DNA of 64,000 nucleotides from the NCBI GenBank assembly GCA_963795825.1, contig CAWCIW010000001.1, positions 1,240,001 to 1,304,000 of the forward strand, given 5' to 3'. Made by a program: the position numbers and the translations under genes. Position 1 is the stretch's first letter. Each line of letters opens with the position of its first letter. The DNA is from BOG-908 sp963795825 (GTDB taxonomy: Bacteria > Pseudomonadota > Alphaproteobacteria > Acetobacterales > Acetobacteraceae). Below are positions 26,793 to 36,161 of the stretch, piece after piece. The notes beneath the pieces were generated by a model. It ran no database searches. It saw only the letters and a list, made by a program, of their open reading frames with translations, and was not told the origin of the DNA.

Positions 26793-28289
26793 TCACGCCA
26801 CCCCCGTCCGCAAAACCTCCAACACCGCCGTCCCCACCGGCGACCCCAGCCCGGTAACCGCGTCCCAACCAACCCCGGCCTGATACGCCCCGTTATCCCC
26901 CGAAAGGATATCCGTCAGCGCCGCCGGGTTCGCATACAGCACCGGGTTGATGAACCCCACGCGCCGCCCCACCGACTGGTTGATCAGCACCACCAGACCC
27001 GCCCAAAGCGGCGCCACCGCGCTGGTGCCGCCCACCACGGTCGCCATCCCGTCCACCCGGACCTGGTAGCCGGTGGCGGGATCCGCGTTGCCGGACACGT
27101 CCGGCACGCCGCGCCGCGCGTTCATCACCGCGCCGTTCTGCCAGGCCGGGACCGGAAAATGCGCGGAATACCCGCCGCCCGATGCGCCGCCTTGCGCGCC
27201 GTCGTTCCACGCGGTCTCCGCGCCGCCGATCTGCAGGCTGGTGCCGCCGCAGGCCAGCGCGTTCGGGCTGGAGGCGGGGAAATCCACGTTCCTGGTGCCC
27301 GCCGCACCGCCATCCGACGCGCCGTTGTCGCCGGAGGCCACGCAGATGGTGATACCCAGCGCGGCCGCCTGTGCCATCGTCTGGTCGATCGCGTCCAGAT
27401 CCTGCGCGGCGTAGCTCAATTCCGGGCCGCCCCAGCTGATCGAGATCACGCCAGGGTTGTTTGTCGTGTCGTTGACCGCCTGGGAGATCGCGTCCTGGAA
27501 GCCGGCGCCCTGGTTTGGCGCGAAATACACGGCGATATTTGCGGCCGGCGCGATGCTGCCGGCGACCTGTATGTCGAGCTGGACTTCGCCGTCGGCGCCG
27601 GTGGGGTCATTGGCGCCGCCGTTCGTGGCGCCGTCCACGCCGATATCGGTCAGCGTCCCGCTGCGCCTGATGCCGATGCCGGTGAAATAGGCCGCGACGT
27701 CTTTCGCGTCATAGCCGCCGCCGAGTTCGATCAGCGCGATGGTCTGGCCGCTGCCGTCCAGGTTTGGCGGAAACTTGTAGGCGGCGGCCACCTGGGGCGG
27801 GGTGTAGGAGGTGGCGGGGCTGGCCGCCGCGCGTACGCGGAAATGCGGCCCGGCCACCGGGCGCTGGTCCAGGCCCATCACGGCCACCACGTCGCCGCGT
27901 ATCGCTTCGGGCAATGTGATGTGTCCGGTGCGGGCGACGAAGTGGCGCGACGCGGTCCCGTAGCGGCCGATCGCGTCCGGCTGGAAGGCGGCGATCGCCT
28001 GCGCATAGGTGCCGCGCAGCTTCACGATATGGGCATTGGCGTCCGCGCTCACCACCGCCAGGCCGAACTGCCCGGCGACCTGGCGCACCCTGTCGATCGC
28101 GTCGGCAGGCGTCGCGTGCAATGCGCTGTAGGTCTGCCGGCTCATGCCGGGGCCGCCGGCATGGGTGGCGGCGTCGAGCGGGGCGGCGGGGCGCAGCACG
28201 ATCGTGAGCTGCACCTGGGCGGCCGCGTCGATGTCGCCCAGGCGCGGCTGGTGCGGGGCGCGGCGGTAGCTTGCGGCGAACTTGGTCAT
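26793..28289 (-). CDS. S53 family peptidase (sedolisin/kumamolisin-like)
   Basis: This is a 498-residue serine-carboxyl peptidase. The N-terminal pro-kumamolisin activation domain covers about residues 20-170 (QVQLTIVLRPAAPLDAATHA ... HIVKLRGTYAQAIAAFQPD). In the catalytic domain, GADGEVQLDIQVAG provides the Glu and Asp of the Ser-Glu-Asp triad four residues apart, VASGDNGASDG the oxyanion Asp, and VVGGTSAVAPLWAGL the nucleophilic Ser. Sedolisins act at acidic pH, which fits an acid-adapted host. No obvious Sec signal peptide precedes the pro-domain, as in several kumamolisins, so the export route is unclear. Confidence 0.92.
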   Translation of the reverse strand: MTKFAASYRRAPHQPRLGDIDAAAQVQLTIVLRPAAPLDAATHAGGPGMSRQTYSALHATPADAIDRVRQVAGQFGLAVVSADANAHIVKLRGTYAQAIAAFQPDAIGRYGTASRHFVARTGHITLPEAIRGDVVAVMGLDQRPVAGPHFRVRAAASPATSYTPPQVAAAYKFPPNLDGSGQTIALIELGGGYDAKDVAAYFTGIGIRRSGTLTDIGVDGATNGGANDPTGADGEVQLDIQVAGSIAPAANIAVYFAPNQGAGFQDAISQAVNDTTNNPGVISISWGGPELSYAAQDLDAIDQTMAQAAALGITICVASGDNGASDGGAAGTRNVDFPASSPNALACGGTSLQIGGAETAWNDGAQGGASGGGYSAHFPVPAWQNGAVMNARRGVPDVSGNADPATGYQVRVDGMATVVGGTSAVAPLWAGLVVLINQSVGRRVGFINPVLYANPAALTDILSGDNGAYQAGVGWDAVTGLGSPVGTAVLEVLRTGVA

Positions 28290-28363
28290 CGGGGCGGCCT
28301 CCTTGCTGGCGTGGGATAGAAAGCGCCGATGCGCGATGCGGTTCGGCGCGCTACACCCAAGCC

Positions 28364-28903
28364 ATGCCGCCGCGTGTGAAAACCCTCAGCCAGCCGGACC
28401 GCGAGGCCTGGGCCAGCTATGTGCGCCAGGTGCGCGCGCTGACCGGGCGCGCGCTGCCCGAGCCGGTGGCGCCGCCCAGCCCGCCGGCGGCGGTGCCTGC
28501 CCCCGCGCCGCGCAAGATGGCGGCCGCGATGCTGACGCGGCCGAAAGGCGCGCCGGCGCCGGCGGTGGTGACCGGGCTGCAGCCGCCCGGGCTGGACAAC
28601 GCGACCTGGGGCAAGTTCCGCGGCGGCAAGATGGTGCCGGTGCGCACGCTGGATCTGCACGGCAAGACGGCGCAGGCGGCATTCGGGTCGCTGGAGCGGT
28701 TCCTGCATGAGGCGCATGCGGACCAGGTGCGGTGCGTGGAGGTGATCACCGGGCGTGGCGCTGGGGAGGCCGGCGGGGTGATCTGGCGCGAGTTGCCTAT
28801 GTGGCTGAATTTGCCGCGTTTGCGGCCTTTGGTGCTGGCTACGGCGCATCCGCATGCGCGCAATTCTGGTAGCACGCGGGTTTTGATACGGCGGCGGAAG
28901 TGA
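28364..28903 (+). CDS. Smr (MutS2 C-terminal-like) domain protein
   Basis: This is a 179-residue protein. An N-terminal Ala/Pro-rich region (residues 1-75) leads to a C-terminal Smr domain: VRTLDLHGKTAQAAFGSLER (LDLHG motif), CVEVITGRGAGEAGGVIWRE (TGRG motif) and the final HARNSGSTRVLIRR. Stand-alone Smr proteins (COG2840, YdaL/SmrA-like) have nicking or RNA-cleaving activity and have been linked to DNA repair or rescue of collided ribosomes in some species; which applies here is unknown. The gene is divergent from the S53 peptidase and followed by element E12. Confidence 0.9.
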   Translation: MPPRVKTLSQPDREAWASYVRQVRALTGRALPEPVAPPSPPAAVPAPAPRKMAAAMLTRPKGAPAPAVVTGLQPPGLDNATWGKFRGGKMVPVRTLDLHGKTAQAAFGSLERFLHEAHADQVRCVEVITGRGAGEAGGVIWRELPMWLNLPRLRPLVLATAHPHARNSGSTRVLIRRRK

Positions 28904-28904
28904 G

Positions 28905-29038
28905 AGCAAGCAAGGCCTTCTTTTCTGAAGAAAAGAAGCAAAAGACTTTTGACTCCGCTGTCGCCGTTCAGTCTGGAGCCGGTGCTTCGCCGTGGTGTTC
29001 TTTGCTTTGTTTCTGCAAAAAAGCAGGCCTCTCTTCCT
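28905..29038. repeat. Element E12 (intact left arm, decayed right arm)
   Basis: The left arm at 28914-28950 (TTCTTTTCTGAAGAAAAGAA, CAAAAGACTTTTG) is followed by CTCCGCTGTCGCC, the E9 core class. The right side, TTTGCTTTGTTTCTGCAAAA followed by AAGCAGGCC, is a degenerate arm ending one base before the next start codon. Confidence 0.82.
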
Positions 29039-29039
29039 T

Positions 29040-29960
29040 ATGACCGCCGACCAGCTGACAACCGACCTGATCGCGGTGGTCGTGGCCGTAACAGCCGCAG
29101 AACCGCGCATCCTGACGATCGCCCGGGGCACCGCTTTGCCGTCCGGCTCGTTCGAAAGCGGCCACCGCTCGCTGCAGGCGGGGCTGCGCTCCTGGGTGGA
29201 GCGGCAGACGCACCAGCCGCTCGGCTACGTGGAGCAGCTCTACACCTTTGCCGACAGCGACCGCGGCGTGGAAAGCGGCCGCGTGATGTCCGTGAGCTAT
29301 CTCGGGCTGACTCGCGAGGCTCGATGTGAGCGGACGCGATGCCGGGTGGCAGAGCTGGTATCGCTATTTCCCCTGGGAGGATCACCGCAACGGGCCGCCG
29401 CCGATGCTGGCCCCGCTGCGGGCGGCCTTGCTGGCCTGGGCCGACACGCCGGGGCGCCGGCAGCGCGTGGCCATCACGTTTGGTGAGGAGCGCGATGAAC
29501 GGCGGCGGGGCGCGCGTGGAACGAGGAGCTGGTGCTGCAGCGCTACGAGCTGCTGTTCGAGGCGGGGCTGGTGGCCGAGCGGGCGCGACGGGGCGGCCTG
29601 GGTGCCGGCGCGGCCGCGGCGCTGGCGCCTGGCGACGCGATGTCGCTGGACCACCGGCGGATCCTCGCCACCGGAATCGCGCGGCTGCGGACCAAGATCA
29701 AATACCGGCCGGTGTTCTTCGAGCTGATGCCCGACAGCTTCACCCTGCTGCAACTCCAGCAGACGGTGGAGGCGCTGGCCGGCAGCCGGCTGCACAAACA
29801 GAATTTCCGCCGGCTGATCGACGCGCAGGACCTGGTGGAGGAGACCGGCGGGATGTCGCTGGAGACAGGCGGGCGGCCGGCCAAGCTGTTCCGCTTCCGC
29901 GGCGGCGTTCAGGAGGAGCGGGCGATCGCCGGGACCAAGCTGCCGTTGTTGCGGAGTTGA
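29040..29960 (+). CDS. nadQ: NUDIX-like transcriptional regulator of NAD synthesis, NadQ/COG4111-like (frame breaks near 29325 and 29515)
   Basis: The ~305-residue product combines a degenerate NUDIX-like N-terminal domain (RSLQAGLRSWVERQTHQPLG, YVEQLYTFADSDRG, VMSVSYLGLTREA) with a C-terminal winged helix typical of this regulator group (IKYRPVFFELMPDSFTLLQL, then QQTVEALAGSRLHKQNFRRL and IDAQDLVEETGG). The architecture and position directly upstream of nadA match alphaproteobacterial NadQ (COG4111), described as a regulator of the nadABC genes. The NUDIX part presumably senses an NAD-related metabolite. The frame is broken at about 29325 (GCTCGATGTGAG has one surplus base) and again around 29515 in a GC-rich run. 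Palindromic sites in the gap before nadA are candidate operators. Confidence 0.8.
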
Positions 29961-29997
29961 CTTGACCGGGTCTGGCGTTGTGTCATCTTGACTTCGC

Positions 29998-30018
29998 TTA
30001 TGCTCATACCCAGCATAA
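29998..30018. promoter_or_regulatory. Candidate operator upstream of nadA (inverted repeat)
   Basis: TTATGCT and AGCATAA form a perfect 7-bp inverted repeat around CATACCC. A TTGACT (29989-29994), a good -35 match, precedes it. Its half-site ATGCTC recurs in the second palindrome at 30066. Binding by the adjacent NadQ-like regulator is inferred. Confidence 0.55.
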
Positions 30019-30060
30019 GGTGCGTCGGGCGGGGCTTTCGGGCTTCTCTCTTTTTGCCGA

Positions 30061-30080
30061 TATAATGCTCTAAATGAGCA
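30061..30080 (+). promoter_or_regulatory. TATAAT -10 box overlapping a palindromic candidate operator before nadA
   Basis: A perfect TATAAT at 30061-30066 overlaps the inverted repeat TGCTC-TAAAT-GAGCA (30066-30080), about 40 bases before the nadA ATG. A repressor bound there would cover the -10 element and start point. The -35 at 17-bp spacing is weak, so an activator or alternative promoter is possible. Confidence 0.5.
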
Positions 30081-30121
30081 CAAGCAGGGCCGCACAAGCG
30101 GCATTCGAGGAGCGTTTGCCG

Positions 30122-31092
30122 ATGTCCGCCTCCGCCGCCACCTCCCTTTATGCCCGCGTGCAGCGGGTTATTCCGCCAATGGAATGGCCGGTGTTCGAGC
30201 CGGATATCGACGCGATCCTGCGGCTGAAGCGGGAGCGCAACGCGGTGATCCTGGCGCATAACTACATGACGCCGGAGATCTTCCACTGCGTGGCCGACAT
30301 CGTGGGCGACAGCCTGCTGCTGGCGCGCGAGGCGCAGCGCGTGGATGCCGACGTGATCGTGATGGCCGGCGTGCACTTCATGGCCGAGACGGCGAAGATG
30401 CTGAACCCGACAAAGACGGTGCTGATCCCGGACATGCGCGCCGGCTGTTCGCTGGCCGAGTCGATCACCGCGGCGGACGTGCGCCTGCTGCGGCAGCGCT
30501 ATCCCGGGCTGCCGGTGGTCACCTACGTGAACACGTCGGCCGAGGTGAAGGCGGAGAGCGACATCTGCTGCACGTCCGGCAACGCGCAAGCGCGTGATGG
30601 AGAGCCTGGGCGTGCCCGAGGTGATCATGATCCCGGACCAGTATCTGGCGGCCAACGTGGCGCGCGAGACCGGCGTGAAGATCATCTCCTGGGCCGGCTC
30701 CTGCGAGGTGCACGAGCGCTTCACGCCGGCGCCAGATACGCGAGTTGCGTGCGGAAAACCCGGGCGTTGTGGTTCTGGCGCATCCGGAGTGCCCGCCTGA
30801 GGTGGTGGACGAGGCGGATTTTGCCGGCTCCACCGCCGCGATGGCGGATTACGTGACGGACAAGCAGCCGGGGCGCGTGGTGCTGATCACCGAATGCTCG
30901 ATGGCGGACAACATCGCCGTGCTGCACCCGAAGATCGATTTCGTGCGGCCGTGCAACCTTTGCCCGCACATGAAGCGTATCACGCTGCCGGCGATCCGCC
31001 GGGCGCTGGAGACGATGACGCACGAAGTGATGATCGATCCGGCCGTTGCGGTGCGGGCGCGGCAGGCGGTGGAGCGGATGTTGGCGGTGTAG
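30122..31092 (+). CDS. nadA: Quinolinate synthase NadA (two frame breaks)
   Basis: The ATG at 30122 has a GAGGAG ribosome site nine bases upstream, so it is preferred over the ATG at 30074, which lies within the candidate operator. The ~322-residue product contains NAVILAHNYMTPEIFHCVAD, VMAGVHFMAETAKML, LIPDMRAGCSLAESI, YVNTSAEVKAESDICCTSGN, ISWAGSCEVHERFT and VRPCNLCPHMKRITL, supplying the iron-sulfur cysteines. It condenses iminoaspartate with dihydroxyacetone phosphate to quinolinate. Breaks at about 30592 (AACGCGCAAGCG) and 30735 (CGGCGCCAGATACG) each vanish on removing one base. It heads nadA-nadB-nadC, but element E13 separates it from nadB. Confidence 0.9.
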
Positions 31093-31271
31093 GAAGCAAG
31101 CAGTCCTTTTTTAAAAACAAGGACCAAAAAACTCTTGCGTTCCCCGCTGCGGGGCCGCCCGCGCAGGTTTCCGCAACGCCGCGACTTGCAGAACCTGCGC
31201 GGGCCTAGATGCAGACATCATAGCAAAAGCTTTTTGCTTCTTTTTCTCGAAAAAGAAAGCCTTGCTTTCTT
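31092..31271. repeat. Intergenic nested-palindrome element E13 (arms B/A) inside the nad operon
   Basis: The left arm GTCCTTTTTTAAAAACAAGGAC with CAAAAAACTCTTGC and right arm AGCAAAAGCTTTTTGC with TTCTTTTTCTCGAAAAAGAA enclose a core beginning GTTCCCCGCTGCGGGG, the E22 class. The core contains CCCGCGCAGGTT / AACCTGCGCGGG. It separates nadA from nadB. Confidence 0.92.
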
Positions 31272-31303
31272 ACTCGCCTGTCCTCGCAATAGGATTTGAA
31301 AAC

Positions 31304-32871
31304 ATGGACGACAAGCCGATCATCATCGGTGCCGGACTCGCCGGCCTGATGGCGGCGCTGCATCTGGCGCCGAGCCCGTGCTGGTGCTCATCCGCCGCGC
31401 CGCTGGGCGAGCAGGCGGCAAGCGCCTGGGCCCAGGGCGGCCTCGCCGCGGCGATCGGCGACGATGACACGACCGACCTTCATCTGGCGGACACGCTGGC
31501 GGCCGGCGATGGGCTCTGCGACGCCGGCGGTCGCGCGCGCGATCGTGGAGGCCGGCGCCGGCGCTGGTCGAGGAACTGCTGCGCCTGGGCGCACGGTTCG
31601 ACCGCGATGCGCAAGGCCGGATCGGCGTTGGGACTGGAAGCCGGGCATGGGCGCCGGCGCATCGTGCATGCCGCGGGCGATGCGAGCGGGCGCGAGATCC
31701 TGCGCGCGGTGATCGCCGCCGTGCGCGCCGACGCCGTCGATCACGATCTGGGAGGGCGTGCGCGCCACGCGGCTGATCGTGCGCGACGGCGCGGTGGCCG
31801 GGGTGCTTGCCGCATCCGCGGACGGCGCCACCCAGCGTTTTGCGCAGCAGCCGCGTGGTGATCGCGACAGGCGGGCTGGGCGGCCTGTACCAGCACAGCA
31901 CCAATCCGGCCGGCGCTACCGGCGGCGGCCTGATGCTGGCGGCGCGCGCCGGTGCGGCGCTGGCCGATCTGGAGTTCGTGCAGTTCCACCCGACGGCTTT
32001 GGATGTCGGGCCGGCCGGCAGGAGGCTGCCGATGCCGCTGGTGAGCGAGGCGGTGCGCGGCGAGGGTGCCGTTCTGATCGACGAGACGGGCGTGCGTTTC
32101 ATGGCGAACCGGCCGGAATGGCCGCGCGCCGAGCTGGAGCCGCGCGATATGGTCAGCCGCGCGGTATGGGCGCGCATGGGCGAGGGGCATCGCGTGTTTC
32201 CTCGATGCGCGCCAGGCGCTTGGCGCCGGCTTTGCCGCGCGGTTTCCCGGGCATCGCCGCTGCTTGCCTCGCGGCCGGGCGTCGATCCGGCGGTGGCGCC
32301 GATCCCGATACGGCCGGCCGCGCATTACCACATGGGCGGGATCGCGGTGGATGCGGACGGCCGCAGCACCGTGCCCGGCTTGTGGGCGTGCGGCGAGGCG
32401 GCGTGCACCGGGCTGCATGGCGCCAACCGGCTGGCCAGCAATTCGCTGCTGGAAGCGGCGGTCACCGGCCAGTGTCGCGGCGCAAAGCATGGCAGGCGCC
32501 ACGGTCGGGCGGACGCGCGCCGATCGCGCCCGTCGGCGTGCGGTGGCGGGCGATGCGGCGCCGGTGCGGGCGATCCTGTCGCGCGCATGCGGGCGTCTTG
32601 CGCGACGCGGGCGGGCTGGCGCGCGCGATCGGGGCGCTTCCGGCGCTGCCGGCGCAGTGCGCGATCGCCGGCGCGCACGCTCGGGCTGATGATGGCGGTG
32701 GCGATGCAGCGCCGGCAGGAGAGCCGCGGCGGCCATTCGCGCACCGATTATCCGGCTACGCCGCCGGCTCTGGCGCGGCGTATGACGCTGACCCTCGACG
32801 GAGCGCGGGCCTATGCACGCGCGGCGCCCCGGGCGGCTGAGGCCGGCGCGCAGGCACGGCCGGCGCAATGA
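31304..32871 (+). CDS. nadB: L-aspartate oxidase NadB, heavily frame-disrupted
   Basis: The ATG at 31304 follows an AGGA site. Fragments in all three frames reassemble into a ~510-residue FAD-dependent aspartate oxidase: IIIGAGLAGLMAALHLAP (FAD motif), SAWAQGGLAAAIGDDDTTDL, LGLEAGHGRRRIVHAAGDAS, VVIATGGLGGLYQHSTNPAG, LEFVQFHPTALDVG, PAAHYHMGGIAVDADG, GEAACTGLHGANRLASNSLL and QRRQESRGGHSRTDYPAT. I count at least ten positions where removing one G or C restores the expected protein (examples near 31516, 31548, 31630, 31722, 31855, 32190, 32250, 32280, 32475, 32590). NadB makes iminoaspartate for NadA. Either the sequence is poor here or the gene is decaying. Confidence 0.85.
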
Positions 32872-33713
32872 GCCGTTGCCGACCGTGCTGCTCGAGCCGC
32901 TGGTGCGCGCGGCTTTGCTGGAGGATCTCGGCCGCGCGGGCGACATCACGACGGACGCGCTGCGTGCCGCCGGACACGCAGGCCAGCGCGGCCTTCGTGG
33001 CGCGGCAGGCCGGCACGCTGGCCGGGCTGGACCTGGCGCGCCTGTGCGTTCCGGCTGGTCGATCCCGGCTGTGGTGCTGACGGCCGAGCGGCAGGACGGC
33101 GACGCGGCTGCAGCCCGGCGACGTGATCGCGCGGCTTTCGGGACCGGCGCGCGGGATCCTGACCGGCGAGCGCGTGGCGCTGAACTTCCTCGGCCATCTG
33201 AGCGGCATCGCTACGGCCACCGCCGCCATCGCGGACGCGATCGCCCACACGCGCGCGCGCGTCGTCTGCACGCGCAAGACGACACCGCTGCTGCGCATGG
33301 TGGAGAAATATGCCGTGCGCTGCGGCGGCGGTGCCAATCACCGCTTCGGGCTCGATGACGCGATACTCATCAAGGACAACCACATCGCGATCGCCGGCGG
33401 CGTGGCGCCGGCCTTGGCGCGGGCGCGGGCGCATGCCGGGCACCTGGTGAAGATCGAGATCGAGGTGGATACGCTCGCGCAACTTGCCGAGGTTTTGGCG
33501 ATCGGCGTGGCGGATGCCGTGCTGCTGGATAATATGGATACGGCGATGCTGCGCGAGGCGGTCGCGATGGTGGGCGGGCGCGTTATTACCGAGGCGTCGG
33601 GCGGAATCGATCTGGGAAATGCGGCGGGGATGGCGGAGACGGGGGTGGATCTGATGTCGGCGGGGTGGCTTACGCATAGCGCGCGGGTGTTGGATATCGG
33701 GTTGGATATCTGA
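32868..33713 (+). CDS. nadC: Nicotinate-nucleotide pyrophosphorylase NadC (frame breaks near the 5' end)
   Basis: The product converts quinolinate and PRPP to nicotinate mononucleotide. Conserved parts are VLLEPLVRAALLEDLGRAGD, ITTDALVPPDTQASAAFVAR, VALNFLGHLSGIATATAAIA, RVVCTRKTTPLLRMVEKYAV, GGANHRFGLDDAILIKDNHI, KIEIEVDTLAQLAEVLAIGV, DAVLLDNMDTAMLREAVAMV and EASGGIDLGNAAGMAETGVD. About four single-base surpluses lie between 32965 and 33115; the rest, to TGA 33713, is clean. The ATG at 32868 overlaps the nadB stop (ATGA) but lies in a different frame from LPTVLLEP, so the true start is uncertain (TTG 32876 is an alternative). Confidence 0.88.
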
Positions 33714-33726
33714 GGGCGTCGCAGCT

Positions 33727-34016
33727 TAGGAAGGAAGAACGGCCTTCTTTTTCGAGAAAAAGAAGCAAAAAGCTTTTGCTGCGACGTCTGCACCTAGAGC
33801 GTGTTCGGCGCGGATAGGCGAGTCAGGCAGATTTGCCTTTGCTCTGACAAGCACTTTTACCGGACGGTGATTGCGTTTAAATCGATGATCCTACCGAGCC
33901 GCCCCCTATACTGCAGGCGCATCGGCCGGCAGAAAGCAGTTGGTTTTTGGTGCAGGCGTCGGAGCAAAAGTTTTTTGCTTCTTTTTCTCGAAAAAGAAGG
34001 CCTTCCTTTCTTTCTA
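33727..34016. repeat. Intergenic nested-palindrome element E14 (arms A/A) with enlarged core
   Basis: The arms at 33741-33780 (TTCTTTTTCGAGAAAAAGAA, CAAAAAGCTTTTGC) and 33953-34005 (GTGCAGGCGTCGGAGC, TTTTTTGC, TTCTTTTTCTCGAAAAAGAA) are intact, but ~170 bases separate them instead of ~90. The insert (about 33795-33945) is less GC-rich, contains TAGAGCGTGTTCGGCGCGG and GCGTTTAAATCGATGATCC, and may be a small mobile or foreign insert. It sits in a convergent gap between nadC and prfC. Confidence 0.85.
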
Positions 34017-34017
34017 G

Positions 34018-35553
<1,536 letters not shown>

Positions 35554-35597
35554 GTCTGGGCCTTGGGCGGGAATTGGGACGCGCGGCAATTGCGTCA

Positions 35598-35660
35598 GGG
35601 AGGCAAGCAAGTAGTCCTTTTTGCAAAAAGGACCAAAAAACTTTTGCTCCTGCGCTCGCG
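35598..35660. repeat. Solo element arm E15
   Basis: A single B-type arm, GTCCTTTTTGCAAAAAGGAC followed by CAAAAAACTTTTGCTCC, preceded by AGGCAAGCAAGTA. No inverted partner is present between prfC and the upstream membrane-protein gene, so it is either a half-element or the product of deletion. Confidence 0.8.
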
Positions 35661-35699
35661 TGAAGGCTCCATCTTGGCTTGCGGCTTGCGGGCTGGCCG

Positions 35700-36161
35700 T
35701 CAGAGCCGATGCAGGAATTCCAGCGTCAGCAACGTGGCCGCGGTGGTTGCGTGCAGCAGGCAATGCAGCGTGTTGGGGACGATGCCGTTGCGCTGTGGCA
35801 GAAACGCGCGCGTGTTGCCGAACATGGCCTGGTAGCGCACGGCGCGCTTCGGCTGCGGCTGCAGCAGATACGGCACCCACCAGGCGTTCAGTTGGCCCAC
35901 GAGCAATATGCCGTAACTGATCCACAGCCAGTTCCACAGCCAGCCGGGAAACGGCCGCGCCTCGGCCAGACAGGCGACGCTGGCGACGAGCCCGATCGTG
36001 TAGGGCACGCTCTGCAGCAACGTCACGCCGATCAGCCGGGTCGTGCTGTCCTGCCGGCGCACGGCGGCGACGTCGTTCAGGCGGCCGAAGGGCACCCAAT
36101 CATGCGTCCAGAGGAACGCCACCTGGAGTACCTGGAGGACGATCAGCAGGGTCATTGCCAT
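35700..36161 (-). CDS. Predicted membrane protein of unknown function
   Basis: This ~153-residue protein has about four hydrophobic segments: MAMTLLIVLQVLQVAFLWTH, LQSVPYTIGLVASVACLAEA, WLWNWLWISYGILLVGQLNA and VPNTLHCLLHATTAATLLTL. Conserved-looking Trp, His and Arg residues (THDWVPFGRLNDVAAVR, MFGNTRAFLPQRNGIVPNTL) hint at a defined small-membrane-protein family, but I do not recognise it. The start is uncertain (ATG 36161, 36155 or 36182). Its 5' end overlaps the 3' end of the glycosyltransferase gene by about 60 bases, possibly because the latter's last codons are shifted by a sequence error. Confidence 0.65.
   Translation of the reverse strand: MAMTLLIVLQVLQVAFLWTHDWVPFGRLNDVAAVRRQDSTTRLIGVTLLQSVPYTIGLVASVACLAEARPFPGWLWNWLWISYGILLVGQLNAWWVPYLLQPQPKRAVRYQAMFGNTRAFLPQRNGIVPNTLHCLLHATTAATLLTLEFLHRL

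Noticed and set aside
33780..33960. A tRNA or small RNA gene in the enlarged spacer of E14
   Set aside because: No cloverleaf, T-loop (GGTTCGAATCC-like) or CCA end could be found.
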